Origin: JABDJZ01 sp047619685
Lineage (GTDB): Bacteria; Bacteroidota; Rhodothermia; Rhodothermales; UBA10348
Direction: 5' to 3'
DNA length: 20,288 bases
NCBI GenBank assembly: GCA_047619685.1
Contig: JBLHLC010000056.1
Span: forward strand, 1-20,288
The notes beneath the pieces were generated by a model that searched no databases, had not been told where the DNA came from, and saw only the letters and a program-made list of their open reading frames with translations. Below, piece by piece: positions 6,190-14,900 of the stretch. The first letter of the stretch is position 1. Every line of letters begins with the position of its first letter. The translations under genes were made by a program, and so were the position numbers.

Positions 6190-7440
6190 CTAGGCGGTTT
6201 TCGGGGATGGCACATCGACTGATGTCAATGCCGATTCACGATGGACCTCATCTGCCACTGGCAAGTCCGGGAGGTCTTTCACCGTCGGGCGTCGCCTGCG
6301 GCGGGTCTTGGAAGGAACCAGGTCTCGCATCAAGTCCAGCCTGCCGAAACAGAGCAGCCGATCTCCCGCTTCCAGGAGTCGGTCTGGCCTGGGATTGGGA
6401 ATGACGACGACGCCTCGATACATGGTCAGAATGTTGATATCCTTGTCCCGCAGTCCTGACGCACCGATGGACTGCCCGACGTACTCCGACCCTTCGGGTA
6501 CGTGAATTTCAGCAACTCCGTACCCGCTGCTCACGGTCAGCCGCTGCCTCAGGTCGATCTCCGGGAAGTCCACCTGGGCGGCGATGTAGTCCACGATAAC
6601 ACCGGCGATATCAAGCTGGGTGCAACCTTCGATTCCCTCAAGGCCGGGTGAGGAATTCACTTCCACAACCTGGGGCCCATCCTTGCCCTCCAGCAGGTCC
6701 ACGCCGGCCACACGAAGTCCCATTATCTGGGCAGCCCGGACGGCCGTTTCACGATACCTGGCGTCCAGGGTGACCGGCTCTGCCCGCCCGCCACGGTGGA
6801 CATTGCTGCGGAACTCCTGCCCCTGCGCCACCCGGCGCATGGCCGCAACTACCCGGTCGCCGACGACGAACGCGCGGATGTCCCGCCCCCGACTCTCGGC
6901 AATGAACTTCTGAACCAAGACATTTTGCTTCTGGCTTTGCAGCAATTCGATGATGGCCTCGGCTGATTTCACCGACTCCGCCAGAAGCACGCCAATTCCC
7001 TGTGTCCCTTCCAACAGCTTAATAATGACCGGGGCTCCGCCCACACGCTCTATGGCGGGAAGCACGTCCTTCTTGTCCCGGACAAACGTGGTTTGGGGGA
7101 TGCCGATATGGTGCCGGCTGAGGATCTGCAGACTCCGAAGCTTGTCCCGGGAGTTGGCGATTCCTGCCGAGGAGTTCGCGCAGAAGACGTCCATCTGCGC
7201 AAATTGCCGGACGACGGCCGTACCGAAGTAGGTGATCGATGCGCCGATGCGTGGCAGCACAGCATCGTAATGCGAAAGCCGTTTTTGCCGAAAGTAGAGA
7301 TCGGGATGGCCCTCTTCCAGATCAATCGCGAATTTAAGCGTGTTCAGGACCTTGGCCTGGTGTCCACGTTGCTCAGCGGCCTCGCGAAGACGACGCGTGC
7401 TGTAGCATTTCGGGCTGACAGAAAGGATAGCTAGCTTCAT
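6190..7440 (-). CDS. rimK: RimK-like ATP-grasp amino-acid ligase fused to an RCK_C (TrkA_C) domain
   Basis: The protein has 416 residues, whereas E. coli RimK has about 300. Residues 1-95 are the RimK preATP-grasp domain (MKLAILSVSPKCYSTRRLRE). Residues about 96-290 are the ATP-grasp core, with NSRDKLRSLQ, PVIIKLLEGTQGIGVLL (Lys141), VQKFIAES, GRDIRAFVVGD and the metal-binding EVNSSPGLEGIE (260-271). Residues about 305-376 resemble an RCK_C domain (AEIHVPEGSEYVGQSIGA, GDRLLCFGRLDLMRDL), best known from K+ channels and transporters. The tail is basic. RimK-family enzymes add glutamate to proteins such as ribosomal protein S6, or make related amide bonds. The start overlaps the upstream protease stop by 4 bases (ATGA), implying coupled translation. 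The actual substrate is unknown, so the symbol reflects family only. Confidence 0.9.
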   Translation of the reverse strand: MKLAILSVSPKCYSTRRLREAAEQRGHQAKVLNTLKFAIDLEEGHPDLYFRQKRLSHYDAVLPRIGASITYFGTAVVRQFAQMDVFCANSSAGIANSRDKLRSLQILSRHHIGIPQTTFVRDKKDVLPAIERVGGAPVIIKLLEGTQGIGVLLAESVKSAEAIIELLQSQKQNVLVQKFIAESRGRDIRAFVVGDRVVAAMRRVAQGQEFRSNVHRGGRAEPVTLDARYRETAVRAAQIMGLRVAGVDLLEGKDGPQVVEVNSSPGLEGIEGCTQLDIAGVIVDYIAAQVDFPEIDLRQRLTVSSGYGVAEIHVPEGSEYVGQSIGASGLRDKDINILTMYRGVVVIPNPRPDRLLEAGDRLLCFGRLDLMRDLVPSKTRRRRRPTVKDLPDLPVADEVHRESALTSVDVPSPKTA

Positions 7441-7943
7441 GATTTCCTCGGTCCGTGGGTAGACCGCTCGTGGGACGGCTTTCGCTTCTTATTGGGCTTC
7501 TGCTCGCCGCCGTAGTAGGATCTTCCCCCATCTACCAGGAAACGCCCTCTGAACGCCTCGCGGCCAAGGAGCATTCGGAAGCCCATTTCGTCACGACTGG
7601 CAAGTGTCAATTCGATGGGCCACGTGATCCCCAGAAGGGTAACGGGGGTAACGATCACGGGGCGCATCGCCGCTTTTCCGCTGGAACTCCGAATCGATCT
7701 GAACTCCAGCACCTCAGCCTCAACCTGCACCGTCTCCTTGCTGGTGCGCTGCATCGGATGGACTTGGAATTGCACCCACGTCGCGCCATCGCGTTCGAAT
7801 TTCCGGAGGGCGGAGGCGTGAAGTGATGACGACCTGGCGCCGCTATCCACTTTGACCTTGATTTGGGCGATTCCCAAGTCTGGGAGTCCCACCCATTCTC
7901 GCCAGCCGATAACTGGCAATTGGGGCAATCCGTCGTTCAGCAT
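7437..7943 (-). CDS. RimB-like retropepsin ('ATP-dependent zinc protease' family)
   Basis: This 168-residue protein matches the putative zinc-protease/retropepsin-like family often encoded beside rimK. Landmarks are VIGWREWVGLPDLGI, the DSGA active-site-like motif in KVKVDSGARSSSLHA (Asp33), RPVIVTPVTLLG and LASRDEMGFRMLLGREAF. The C-terminal tail (from about 145) is Lys/Arg-rich. Despite the database name, the DSGA motif points to an aspartic-protease fold. In Pseudomonas the RimB relative works with RimK in S6 glutamylation control. Here it lies 57 bases after the mscS-like stop and overlaps rimK by 4 bases. No signal peptide is seen, so it is probably cytoplasmic. A role in trimming or removing the RimK-made tag is inferred from this pairing. 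Confidence 0.88.
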   Translation of the reverse strand: MLNDGLPQLPVIGWREWVGLPDLGIAQIKVKVDSGARSSSLHASALRKFERDGATWVQFQVHPMQRTSKETVQVEAEVLEFRSIRSSSGKAAMRPVIVTPVTLLGITWPIELTLASRDEMGFRMLLGREAFRGRFLVDGGRSYYGGEQKPNKKRKPSHERSTHGPRKS

Positions 7944-8000
7944 CTTGAGTTCTACAGGAGAGTATGCCCGCCGCAGAGGGGCGAGCGTCGGCCGAACAGG

Positions 8001-8894
8001 CTACCTCTTGGCAGTGGCACCAGTCAAACGAACTTCTATGGGCCGAAGCGAATCAATATGAACGTCGCGCTGCGGGAAAGCGATAACGATTTGATGCTCG
8101 TCAAATAGCTGACTAACCCTGATTCGTATCGAGCTCCTGATCTCCCGCAGGGCCCGCTCGCCCGAAACATCACACCAGAACAACGAGTCGAAGACCAGAG
8201 AGTTGTCGCCAAAGTCTTCAAAGACCACCAGTGGTTTGGGCTCGATATTGACCTCCGGTTGCTCCTGGGTTGCTTGTTGAAGCAAGTCCATTACGAGTTG
8301 GACCGGTGAGCCATAGGCGACACCAACCGTCACTGTGGTGCGAATCTGCTCATCGAGGAGCGTCCAGTTGACGACCGTCCGTTCAAGAAGCTGACTGTTC
8401 GGGACAAGCAAATGGACGCCATCGAAGCGCCGGATACGGGTGGATCGGTTGCCGATGTTCTCAACGACACCCTGGCCGGTGTCGAGTTCGACGAAATCGC
8501 CAAGGCGGATTGGTCGCTCAACCATCAAAATCCATCCGCTGATGAAGTTGTTGATGATGTTTTGGGCGCCAAAGCCGACACCGATTGCAATCGCTCCACT
8601 TACGAAGGCAAAAGCCGTCAAGGGCACGCGCAGGAGAGCTAGCGCCGTCATGAATACGCCGATAAGGAGCGCATAGAACACCACACGCTTCAGCGTGTGG
8701 ACCGCGTCTGGTCTAATTGTGGAACCCGCCAGGCGTCGTCCAAAAACGCGTTCGATTATCCGACTCCCCAGGTACCCGCCGAGGACCAGAGCCGCGACGA
8801 GTAAGAGTTGTCCGACGGAATAGGCGCTGCCTCCGGGCACGGTGAAAAGGGTGAAGTCCCAAATCGCTCGCGTTTGGTCCAGAAGTGTGTCCAT
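8001..8894 (-). CDS. Small-conductance mechanosensitive channel (MscS family)
   Basis: The 297-residue protein has the minimal MscS layout. Three hydrophobic helices lie at about 25-45, 68-88 and 92-120. The third is the pore helix, with AFVSGAIAIGVGFGAQNIINNFISG. The beta domain follows, with RPIRLGDFVELDTGQGVVEN and STRIRRFDGVHLLVPNSQLL, and then the cytoplasmic alpha/beta domain. MscS proteins open under membrane tension to release osmolytes on hypo-osmotic shock and sit in the inner membrane. ATG 8894 gives a family-like start. It is the first gene of the four-gene cluster continuing into the retropepsin, RimK-RCK_C and deacylase genes, so its promoter should lie in 8895-9037. No convincing -10/-35 pair stood out there. 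Confidence 0.93.
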   Translation of the reverse strand: MDTLLDQTRAIWDFTLFTVPGGSAYSVGQLLLVAALVLGGYLGSRIIERVFGRRLAGSTIRPDAVHTLKRVVFYALLIGVFMTALALLRVPLTAFAFVSGAIAIGVGFGAQNIINNFISGWILMVERPIRLGDFVELDTGQGVVENIGNRSTRIRRFDGVHLLVPNSQLLERTVVNWTLLDEQIRTTVTVGVAYGSPVQLVMDLLQQATQEQPEVNIEPKPLVVFEDFGDNSLVFDSLFWCDVSGERALREIRSSIRIRVSQLFDEHQIVIAFPQRDVHIDSLRPIEVRLTGATAKR

Positions 8895-9037
8895 CTAGCT
8901 ATGAATTGGTGGGTTGGATGATCTGGGAATGCCTCATCCCGATACCTTTGGTCTCGGTTAAGGGTCCCGCCCACAGGTCCCCCTGGGGCCCAGATCCGGC
9001 TACGGTGGACGCTGAGGACCTCCTTCCGGCCGGAGGA

Positions 9038-9514
9038 CTACTCGTTCCGGAGGGCTTCCACGGGATTTGCCACGGCCGCCTTCACCGACTGGAATCCTAC
9101 CGTGGCATACGTCAGGAATACAACTCCGACACCGGCGGCCAGGTACAAGCGCCAACTCATGGGCGCGTGAAACTCGAACTCGGCGAGCCATCCGTCCATG
9201 ATGTACCACGAAACGGGCATGGCGATGGCGATGGCCAACGCAACGAGGGCCACAAATTCCTTCGAGAGTAGCCCCACGATCCCCGCCACCGAGGCACCCA
9301 GCACTTTTCTGACCCCTATCTCCTTCGTTCGCCGTGCGGCTGTGAAAGACGCAAGCCCAAAAAGACCCAGGCAGGCCACCAGTATCGCGAGCAGCGTGAA
9401 CCAGCCCGTGAGTTTCTTGATGACGACCTCACTGCGATACATTTCCTCAAACTGAGTATCCAGAAAGGCGGTCTCGAGCGGTGCCTGCGGGTTGATCCCC
9501 GCTTCCCGGAACAC
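9038..9514 (-). pseudogene. ABC-transporter permease (FtsX/MacB-like), C-terminal remnant
   Basis: The 158-residue frame begins at a GTG and carries the C-terminal FtsX domain: FLDTQFEEMYRSEVVIKKLT, then WFTLLAILVACLGLFGLASF, RRTKEIGVRKVLGASVAGIV, two more hydrophobic helices and a final VKAAVANPVEALRNE. Full-length members of this Bacteroidota-type permease family have about 790-800 residues. Together with 9542-9847 only about 260 residues remain. The bases just upstream read GDVVFREAGI, which resembles the early periplasmic region of the family (GD..F.E.G). The deletion joint therefore probably lies between that and FLDTQF, near 9470-9500. An in-frame TGA lies just before the GTG. It is very unlikely to make a working permease. 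Confidence 0.8.
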
Positions 9515-9541
9515 GACATCGCCGTTTCAAAGGGCCATATC

Positions 9542-9847
9542 CTAGCCCCCGCTCATCAGCGCGGCAAGTTCGATTTCGGGGTAGTTCTCGTCCAGCACAT
9601 CATCGAGTTTCGCGGTAATCGCCGGCCACGTAAAGACCTGAGCGGGGCCGTAGCGTGAGGTCCGCATTACCCGATAGACCTGTTCCCCATCGTCATAGCC
9701 GCTGTTGAACGACATTTCGTCGCTGACCCAGAGCAGGATGAAGAACCCCGCAATGAAGCCAACCGCCAGACCCGTGACATTGATCAGGGTGTAGGTCCAG
9801 TGGCGGCGCATGCCGCGGATGGCGGTCTTCGCGTAGTTGTTGAACAT
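9542..9847 (-). pseudogene. ABC-transporter permease, N-terminal remnant
   Basis: The 101-residue frame starts at ATG 9847 with MFNNYAKTAIRGMRRHWTYT, then a single transmembrane helix (INVTGLAVGFIAGFFILLWV) and DEMSFNSGYDDGEQVYRVMR. This is the hallmark N-terminus of multi-domain FtsX-like permeases of this phylum. It ends at a TAG (9542-9544). The remaining early periplasmic residues continue in another phase before the C-terminal remnant. The same gene is therefore broken by both a large internal deletion (about 530 residues missing) and small lesions. The gene is divergent from the kinase at 9990; the 142-base gap should contain both promoters. Confidence 0.78.
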
Positions 9848-9989
9848 GGGCTGGGGTTTGGCGCTAGCCCATTAGACAGTACGAGTCAGGAAATGGTTGG
9901 CAACCGGCCTCATCGGAGGGAGGCTCGCCGCTAAAACGTATATTGTCAGGTTCAAATACCCGTCACATTTGAGTGCCGACAACGAAAAC

Positions 9990-11786
9990 ATGATCGGACA
10001 GGACGTAGCCCAGTACCGCATCACCGGCCAGCTTGGTCAGGGTGGAATGGGCGTGGTGTATCTGGCCGATGACACGACCCTGGAGCGGAAGGTCGCGCTG
10101 AAGTTTCTGCCGGAATGGGCCAACTCTGATTCCGACGCTCAGGGCCGGTTCATCCACGAGGCCAAGTCGGCCTCCGCACTGGACCACCCCAGCATCGCGA
10201 CCATTCACGACGTCCGTAGAACCGACGATGGACGCCTGTACATCGTGATGGGGTATTACGAGGGCGTTGAGATTGCGGACCTCCTGGCAGACGATGGCCC
10301 GATGCCCATCGAGGATGCCATAGACTATGCATCCCAGGTTGCCGATGGCCTGAGCTGCGCGCATGAGAAGGGCATCATCCATCGCGATATCAAGCCCGGC
10401 AACGTCATAGTGACGCCCAAGGGCCGTGCGGTGATTCTGGACTTTGGTCTGGCCAAGGTGCAGGATGTGACGATGACCCAGGATGGCACGTCGCTGGGGA
10501 CGCTGGCCTACATGAGCCCGGAGCAGGCCAAGAACGAGGGCGTGGACGCCCGCACCGATCTTTGGGCGCTTGGTGTGGTCCTGTACGAGATGCTCGCAGG
10601 GCGAAGGCCCTTCGACGCCGGGTACGATGCCGCCATCCTGTACGCGGCCGCGCACGAACCGCACACCAGTGTTCAGGCTTGGCGCTCCGAGGTTCCAGAT
10701 TGGCTGTCTGCCGTCGTAGACCGGTTGCTGGCGAAGCAGCCAGATGACAGGTTTCAGTCTGCGGCAGATGTGGTTCAGGCGCTGAAGGACGGGCCGAATG
10801 CCGGGGCGACGACGACCACCGCAGCTACCCCCACGGAGGTCGCCGCACCTGTTTCTGCCACGGACTTACACCCCGCTCCGTATCTCGTTGACCCGCGCAC
10901 GGGCGCATTCGTAACTCCCGATGGGAAGCCGCTCACCCAGTATTCCCAGGGACCCTTCGCGCAGACCGGGGCCTTTCAGCAGGCACCACCCACCCGTAGC
11001 AAGGCTGCTCTTTGGGGTGGTGGGACTGCCCTGGCCGTACTGGTGATTGCTGTGGTCGGGTGGTTCATTGGGCAATCTTCGGGCACGCCCGACGCCAGCG
11101 AGATCACTCCGGCCGACCATGAGCAGGCCAGGACCTTGCACACCAGCGCCTTGAAATTGCGGTCGGAACGAAAATTTACCCTGGCGCGAGGTGAGTTGGA
11201 ACGGGCCGTGGCGTTGGACTCGACCTATTCAGAGGCCTGGACCACTCTGACGGCCATCGACGTCAACATGCAGGACTTCCAGGCTGCCATAGAACACGGG
11301 GACAAAGCCGTTCATCTGGACCAGAACAACGCGGCGGCGTGGTATAACCTGGCGTATGCGTTGGAGGAGTTGGGCCGTTATGACGATTCCATGGCCACCT
11401 ATTCGGGTGCCATCAAGGCAGATTCCACCTTCGTGCCAGCCTACAGTGCTCTCGGAAACCGCCTGATTGAACTCGGCAGAGCTGAAGAGGCCATTCCAGT
11501 CCTGCAGAGAGGTTTTACGAAGGCGCCCAGCGACCCGCTACGTTATCTGCTATTCAAGAACATCGGGAAGGCCAACCTTGCGCTTGACAAGCCGGCCGAC
11601 GCCATTGGGCCACTTGAGGCGTCTGTCGGGTTGAAGGGCGATCTGCCCGAATCGCTTTCACTGCTGGCGGATGCGTACGAACGCTCAGGACAGGGTGATC
11701 TGGCTGGCGATTATTGGGACCGGTATCTGCAGGCGGAGACGGATCCGGAGAAGAAGCGGGTGGTTCTGGCGCGGTTGGGGCGGTAG
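9990..11786 (+). CDS. Transmembrane serine/threonine protein kinase with C-terminal TPR repeats
   Basis: The protein is 598 residues from ATG 9990. This start was chosen because MIGQDVAQYRITGQLGQGGM is the usual beginning of this kinase group; the frame is open further upstream to a TTG at 9897. The Hanks-type kinase domain spans about 9-268, with glycine loop GQGGMGVVY, VALKFL (Lys38), HRDIKPGNV (catalytic Asp133), DFGLAK (151-156), GTLAYMSPEQA and DLWALGVVLYEML. All catalytic residues are present. A proline/threonine-rich linker leads to one transmembrane helix at about 340-361 (ALAVLVIAVVGWFIG). TPR-like helices cover about 375-598 (for example YSEAWTTLTAIDVNMQDFQAAIEHGDKAVHL, split across helices). 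The kinase should face the cytoplasm with the TPRs outside or in the periplasm. Targets are unknown. A weak TTG...CACATTTG pair (9943-9971) might be a Bacteroidota-type promoter. Confidence 0.93.
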   Translation: MIGQDVAQYRITGQLGQGGMGVVYLADDTTLERKVALKFLPEWANSDSDAQGRFIHEAKSASALDHPSIATIHDVRRTDDGRLYIVMGYYEGVEIADLLADDGPMPIEDAIDYASQVADGLSCAHEKGIIHRDIKPGNVIVTPKGRAVILDFGLAKVQDVTMTQDGTSLGTLAYMSPEQAKNEGVDARTDLWALGVVLYEMLAGRRPFDAGYDAAILYAAAHEPHTSVQAWRSEVPDWLSAVVDRLLAKQPDDRFQSAADVVQALKDGPNAGATTTTAATPTEVAAPVSATDLHPAPYLVDPRTGAFVTPDGKPLTQYSQGPFAQTGAFQQAPPTRSKAALWGGGTALAVLVIAVVGWFIGQSSGTPDASEITPADHEQARTLHTSALKLRSERKFTLARGELERAVALDSTYSEAWTTLTAIDVNMQDFQAAIEHGDKAVHLDQNNAAAWYNLAYALEELGRYDDSMATYSGAIKADSTFVPAYSALGNRLIELGRAEEAIPVLQRGFTKAPSDPLRYLLFKNIGKANLALDKPADAIGPLEASVGLKGDLPESLSLLADAYERSGQGDLAGDYWDRYLQAETDPEKKRVVLARLGR

Positions 11787-11957
11787 GCGTCTTCATCCTC
11801 TACCTGACTTGCAAGTGGTTAGCTGGGCTCACGGCGAAGCGGACTGAGTGGCGGCTCGGTTACTGCTGAAGCGCAGTTCGCGTGGAACGGCTAAAAACAA
11901 GAAACCCCCGGCCTCCTCAAGGAAGACCGGGGGTTTCTTTTTAGCAGTCTGCGCGCT
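11787..11957. other. Convergent intergenic gap between kinase and giant gene
   Basis: The 171 bases carry no convincing gene. The only structure seen is the strong hairpin terminator in its right half. Confidence 0.6.
11899..11943. terminator. Bidirectional rho-independent terminator between convergent genes
   Basis: A perfect 13-base stem (AAGAAACCCCCGG at 11899-11911 and CCGGGGGTTTCTT at 11927-11939) encloses a 15-base loop. On the plus strand it is followed by TTTTTAG. On the minus strand the stem is followed by GTTTTTAG. It can therefore end transcripts of both the kinase (+), 112 bases after its stop, and the giant gene (-), whose stop is at 11958. Confidence 0.9.
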
Positions 11958-14900
11958 CTACTTCATGAGCACCATGCGTTGCACCTTCGCGTAAGCCCCC
12001 GCCTGGATCCTGTAGAGGTAGATACCACTGGCAAGACGCTCCGCGTTGAACTGCACGCTGTGATAGCCTGCGTCCATCGGGCCGTTCACCAGCGTCTGCA
12101 CCCTGCGACCCAGCACGTCGAACACTTCCAACCTTACGTCAATGGACTCAGGCAGGGCGAATTCGATGGTGGTAACCGGGTTGAACGGGTTCGGGTAGTT
12201 CGGCGACAGGTCGAACTCCAGAGGCAATTCCTCTTCCGTTTCGAAGAAGCCCTTTCCGGCCGCATCGTCGCTGGACTTGGCCGCGTGCTCCCAGACCATC
12301 TTGAAGTGATCCACGGCCTTGTCGATGTCGCCCTGAGCGATCTCGTCCTCTGCCTTGTCCAACTCTGCCAGCGCCTTCTCAAGCTCCTTCTGGGCTGATT
12401 CCAGCTGCCTATCGCACTTGCTGGCCTTCGGTTGGCCTTTCTTGCCTGCATCGCATACCAGAGCGTCGATGTCGGCCTGGGCTGACTCGATGGCCAAGGT
12501 CGCGATGTCCCGGTCGAGTTGAACCGTCAGTTCCGTGAGCGCCGCTGCGATGGCTGTCTCGAAACCGTTCCTCTCGATCACTTTTTGAAGCGCCTTGAGG
12601 ATCTGCTTGTCGTTGTCGAAGACCTTATTGCCATGCTTCTCTGACGGATTGGCTTCTTCGGTCCACAACTTGGCGTCCAGATTTGCCTCAGCGTGCTTGA
12701 GCGCCTTCTCGTAGTCCTTCCCGTCTTTCTTGGGAGCGGTCTCTTCCAGAAGATCGAGCTGCGCGGCAATGGACTCGCGGCTGTCCGGGATCCCGTTCAG
12801 GTTGGCGTCCGGATCGATTTCGGTGTCTCCCTCCAGTTCGGAAGCGGTCAGGCTTTCGAAACTCAGAATCGTGACATTATCCGAGCCCGTGTTCGCGATC
12901 ACGGCGATGTTGTTGACCGGACTGTAGGCCAGGCCCTGTGGCTGGAGACCGACCTGGATTACCTCCAACAGTACCAGACCGTAGTCACTCCCTGCCACCT
13001 GGATCGGATCGGATTCAGCGGAACTGAGCCCTGCGCCAAACTTGTAGATCGAGACCGTGCTCGTCTCGTAGCTGGTCACATACAGAAGCGAGCCGTCCGG
13101 CGAAGTCTCCACTTCGCTGGCTGCCGCGTCTGTGCCAGTCCTCGTAATTGCCTGATACTCTCCCGAATACGGACTTTCGGGAATGGCGTAGATGAGCAGT
13201 TCCCCTCCACCTGTAACGAAGTGGACTACGGTTCCGTCGGGACTCGCCTCGACATCACTCACCGTCGACTCCGTGCTCGCGATCCTACCGGCGCCGTCTG
13301 GATCCGTTTGCGTCGAGCTGCCAGACCCGTCAGTTCTGAGGATGGTCACCCCTCCGTCAGGACTGATCTCTGATGCAGACGAATGCGAATCAGTGACCAG
13401 GAGGGTCACGCCCCAGTTGGCCGGATCCACCTCCAGATTGACCTCGATGGCGATGGCGCCAAAGTTCGTTCCGACAAAGATGCCGGTTCCGTCCGGGTGA
13501 GCTTCGACGTCTGTGGGCGAAGAATCGGTCTGGAGCCTTCCTAGTGCACCGTCAGGAGACGCCTCACTCGCAGATGTGCCTGCTTCGGAAGTCAAGTATC
13601 GAATCGCGCCATCGGGGTCGGTAAACACCTCCGTGACCGCCTCATCTGTCTTGATGGTGCGAATGGCTTTGTTGAAGGTGCCACTCGTCGGAATGGCATC
13701 GATCACCGACACGGACTTGCTACTGTAGTTGGCGACGTAGACCCGACTCCCATCGGGTGCGATGTCGATTCCGATCGGATTAAAACCGACGGGGATCGAT
13801 TGAACGCAGCCCAGGCCCGTCGCTAATCCGCAAGCGACATCGATGACCGAAACCGACTGGGAATTGTAGTTGGTCACGTACGCCCGCTCGCCGTCCGGAG
13901 TCAGCGCCACCCGTAGCGGCGTGTCCTCAACTGTCACCGTCCGCACTTCTCCGGTGTCCACATTGATGAGTGAAACAGTGCCGGACTTTGAGTTTGGTAC
14001 GATCGCAATGGTTCCGTCCGGAGATACCTCAACATCCGTTGGCGCAGACTCTGTCTGTGACAGCTTGAGCGCTGTGTCAAAAGTAGCGGGCTCCACATAG
14101 AGGGTAAACTCGAGCGTGTTTCCGGAGCCGCTGGGCACCGTAACCGTGACCGGTCCGTTTTGAGCGCCGTCCGGAACGACAGCCGTGATTGAACTCACTG
14201 TAGAGCGTGTTACCTCAGCTGTTGCCCCCCCAGAGAACGTCACAGCGTTTTGCTGGAATTCGGGACTGAAACCGGTTCCCTCGATGGTCACAATCGACCC
14301 GAGCGCGGCCGTGCTCGGAGAGAGTACCGACAAAGAAAACCCGTCGCTTCCGGTCGAGAATGCCCAGGACCGGAAAGTCTGTACGCCGGGGACGTCGCCA
14401 TCTAGATCCACGTCTACTGGGAGCGTCGAGGCGTCCTCCAATCCGGGCGATACCACGATATCATAGGAGACGCCCTGATCCAGGCTTTCAGTAGGAGTAA
14501 AGACCAGACGCGTGCCGTCGTTGATAAGAACAAACTCGCCCGTTATAACCGAGCCGTTCCGTTCGAGCATCACCGGGTAGGTTGCCGGCTCTACCGGAAC
14601 GGCGATGGGCTCTGAGAAGTCCAGAAATAGCTTTGTCTCGGGGGAGATGTTGCCCGCCATATTTGCTGGTCCGAAATCCAGCAGGGTCGGCTGGCTGTCG
14701 GCCGCCGTTTCAAAGCGGAGGATGGCTTGCGGCATGGTGTTGCCGGGCACGTCCTGGAGGTTAGTCAGCACGACTTCGTAGACCGTGCCTTCAGCTAACG
14801 CAGCGTCCGGCGAGAAGGCCAGCACATTGCTCGCTGGAATATCCACTCTTCCAGTTACAGCACTGCCGCCCGCTGCGCGCAGAACCACATTTCCGGCGTT

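Noticed and set aside
8895..9037. A clear promoter for the mscS-led operon
   Set aside because: No -35/-10 or TTG/TANNTTTG pair with acceptable spacing could be defended by eye.
9017..9060. GC-rich palindromic stretch (TCCGGCCGGA) after the permease remnant as a terminator
   Set aside because: It has no loop and no T-run on either strand, and part of it lies inside the coding end.
9963..10664. A 233-residue minus-strand open frame opposite the kinase
   Set aside because: It is fully antisense to a kinase domain with all motifs intact and its composition (His/Arg/Gly-rich) matches no family.
13233..13667. CRISPR-like regular spacing of repeats
   Set aside because: Repeats are conserved at the protein level in 20-codon units inside an open frame, not as identical DNA repeats with unique spacers.
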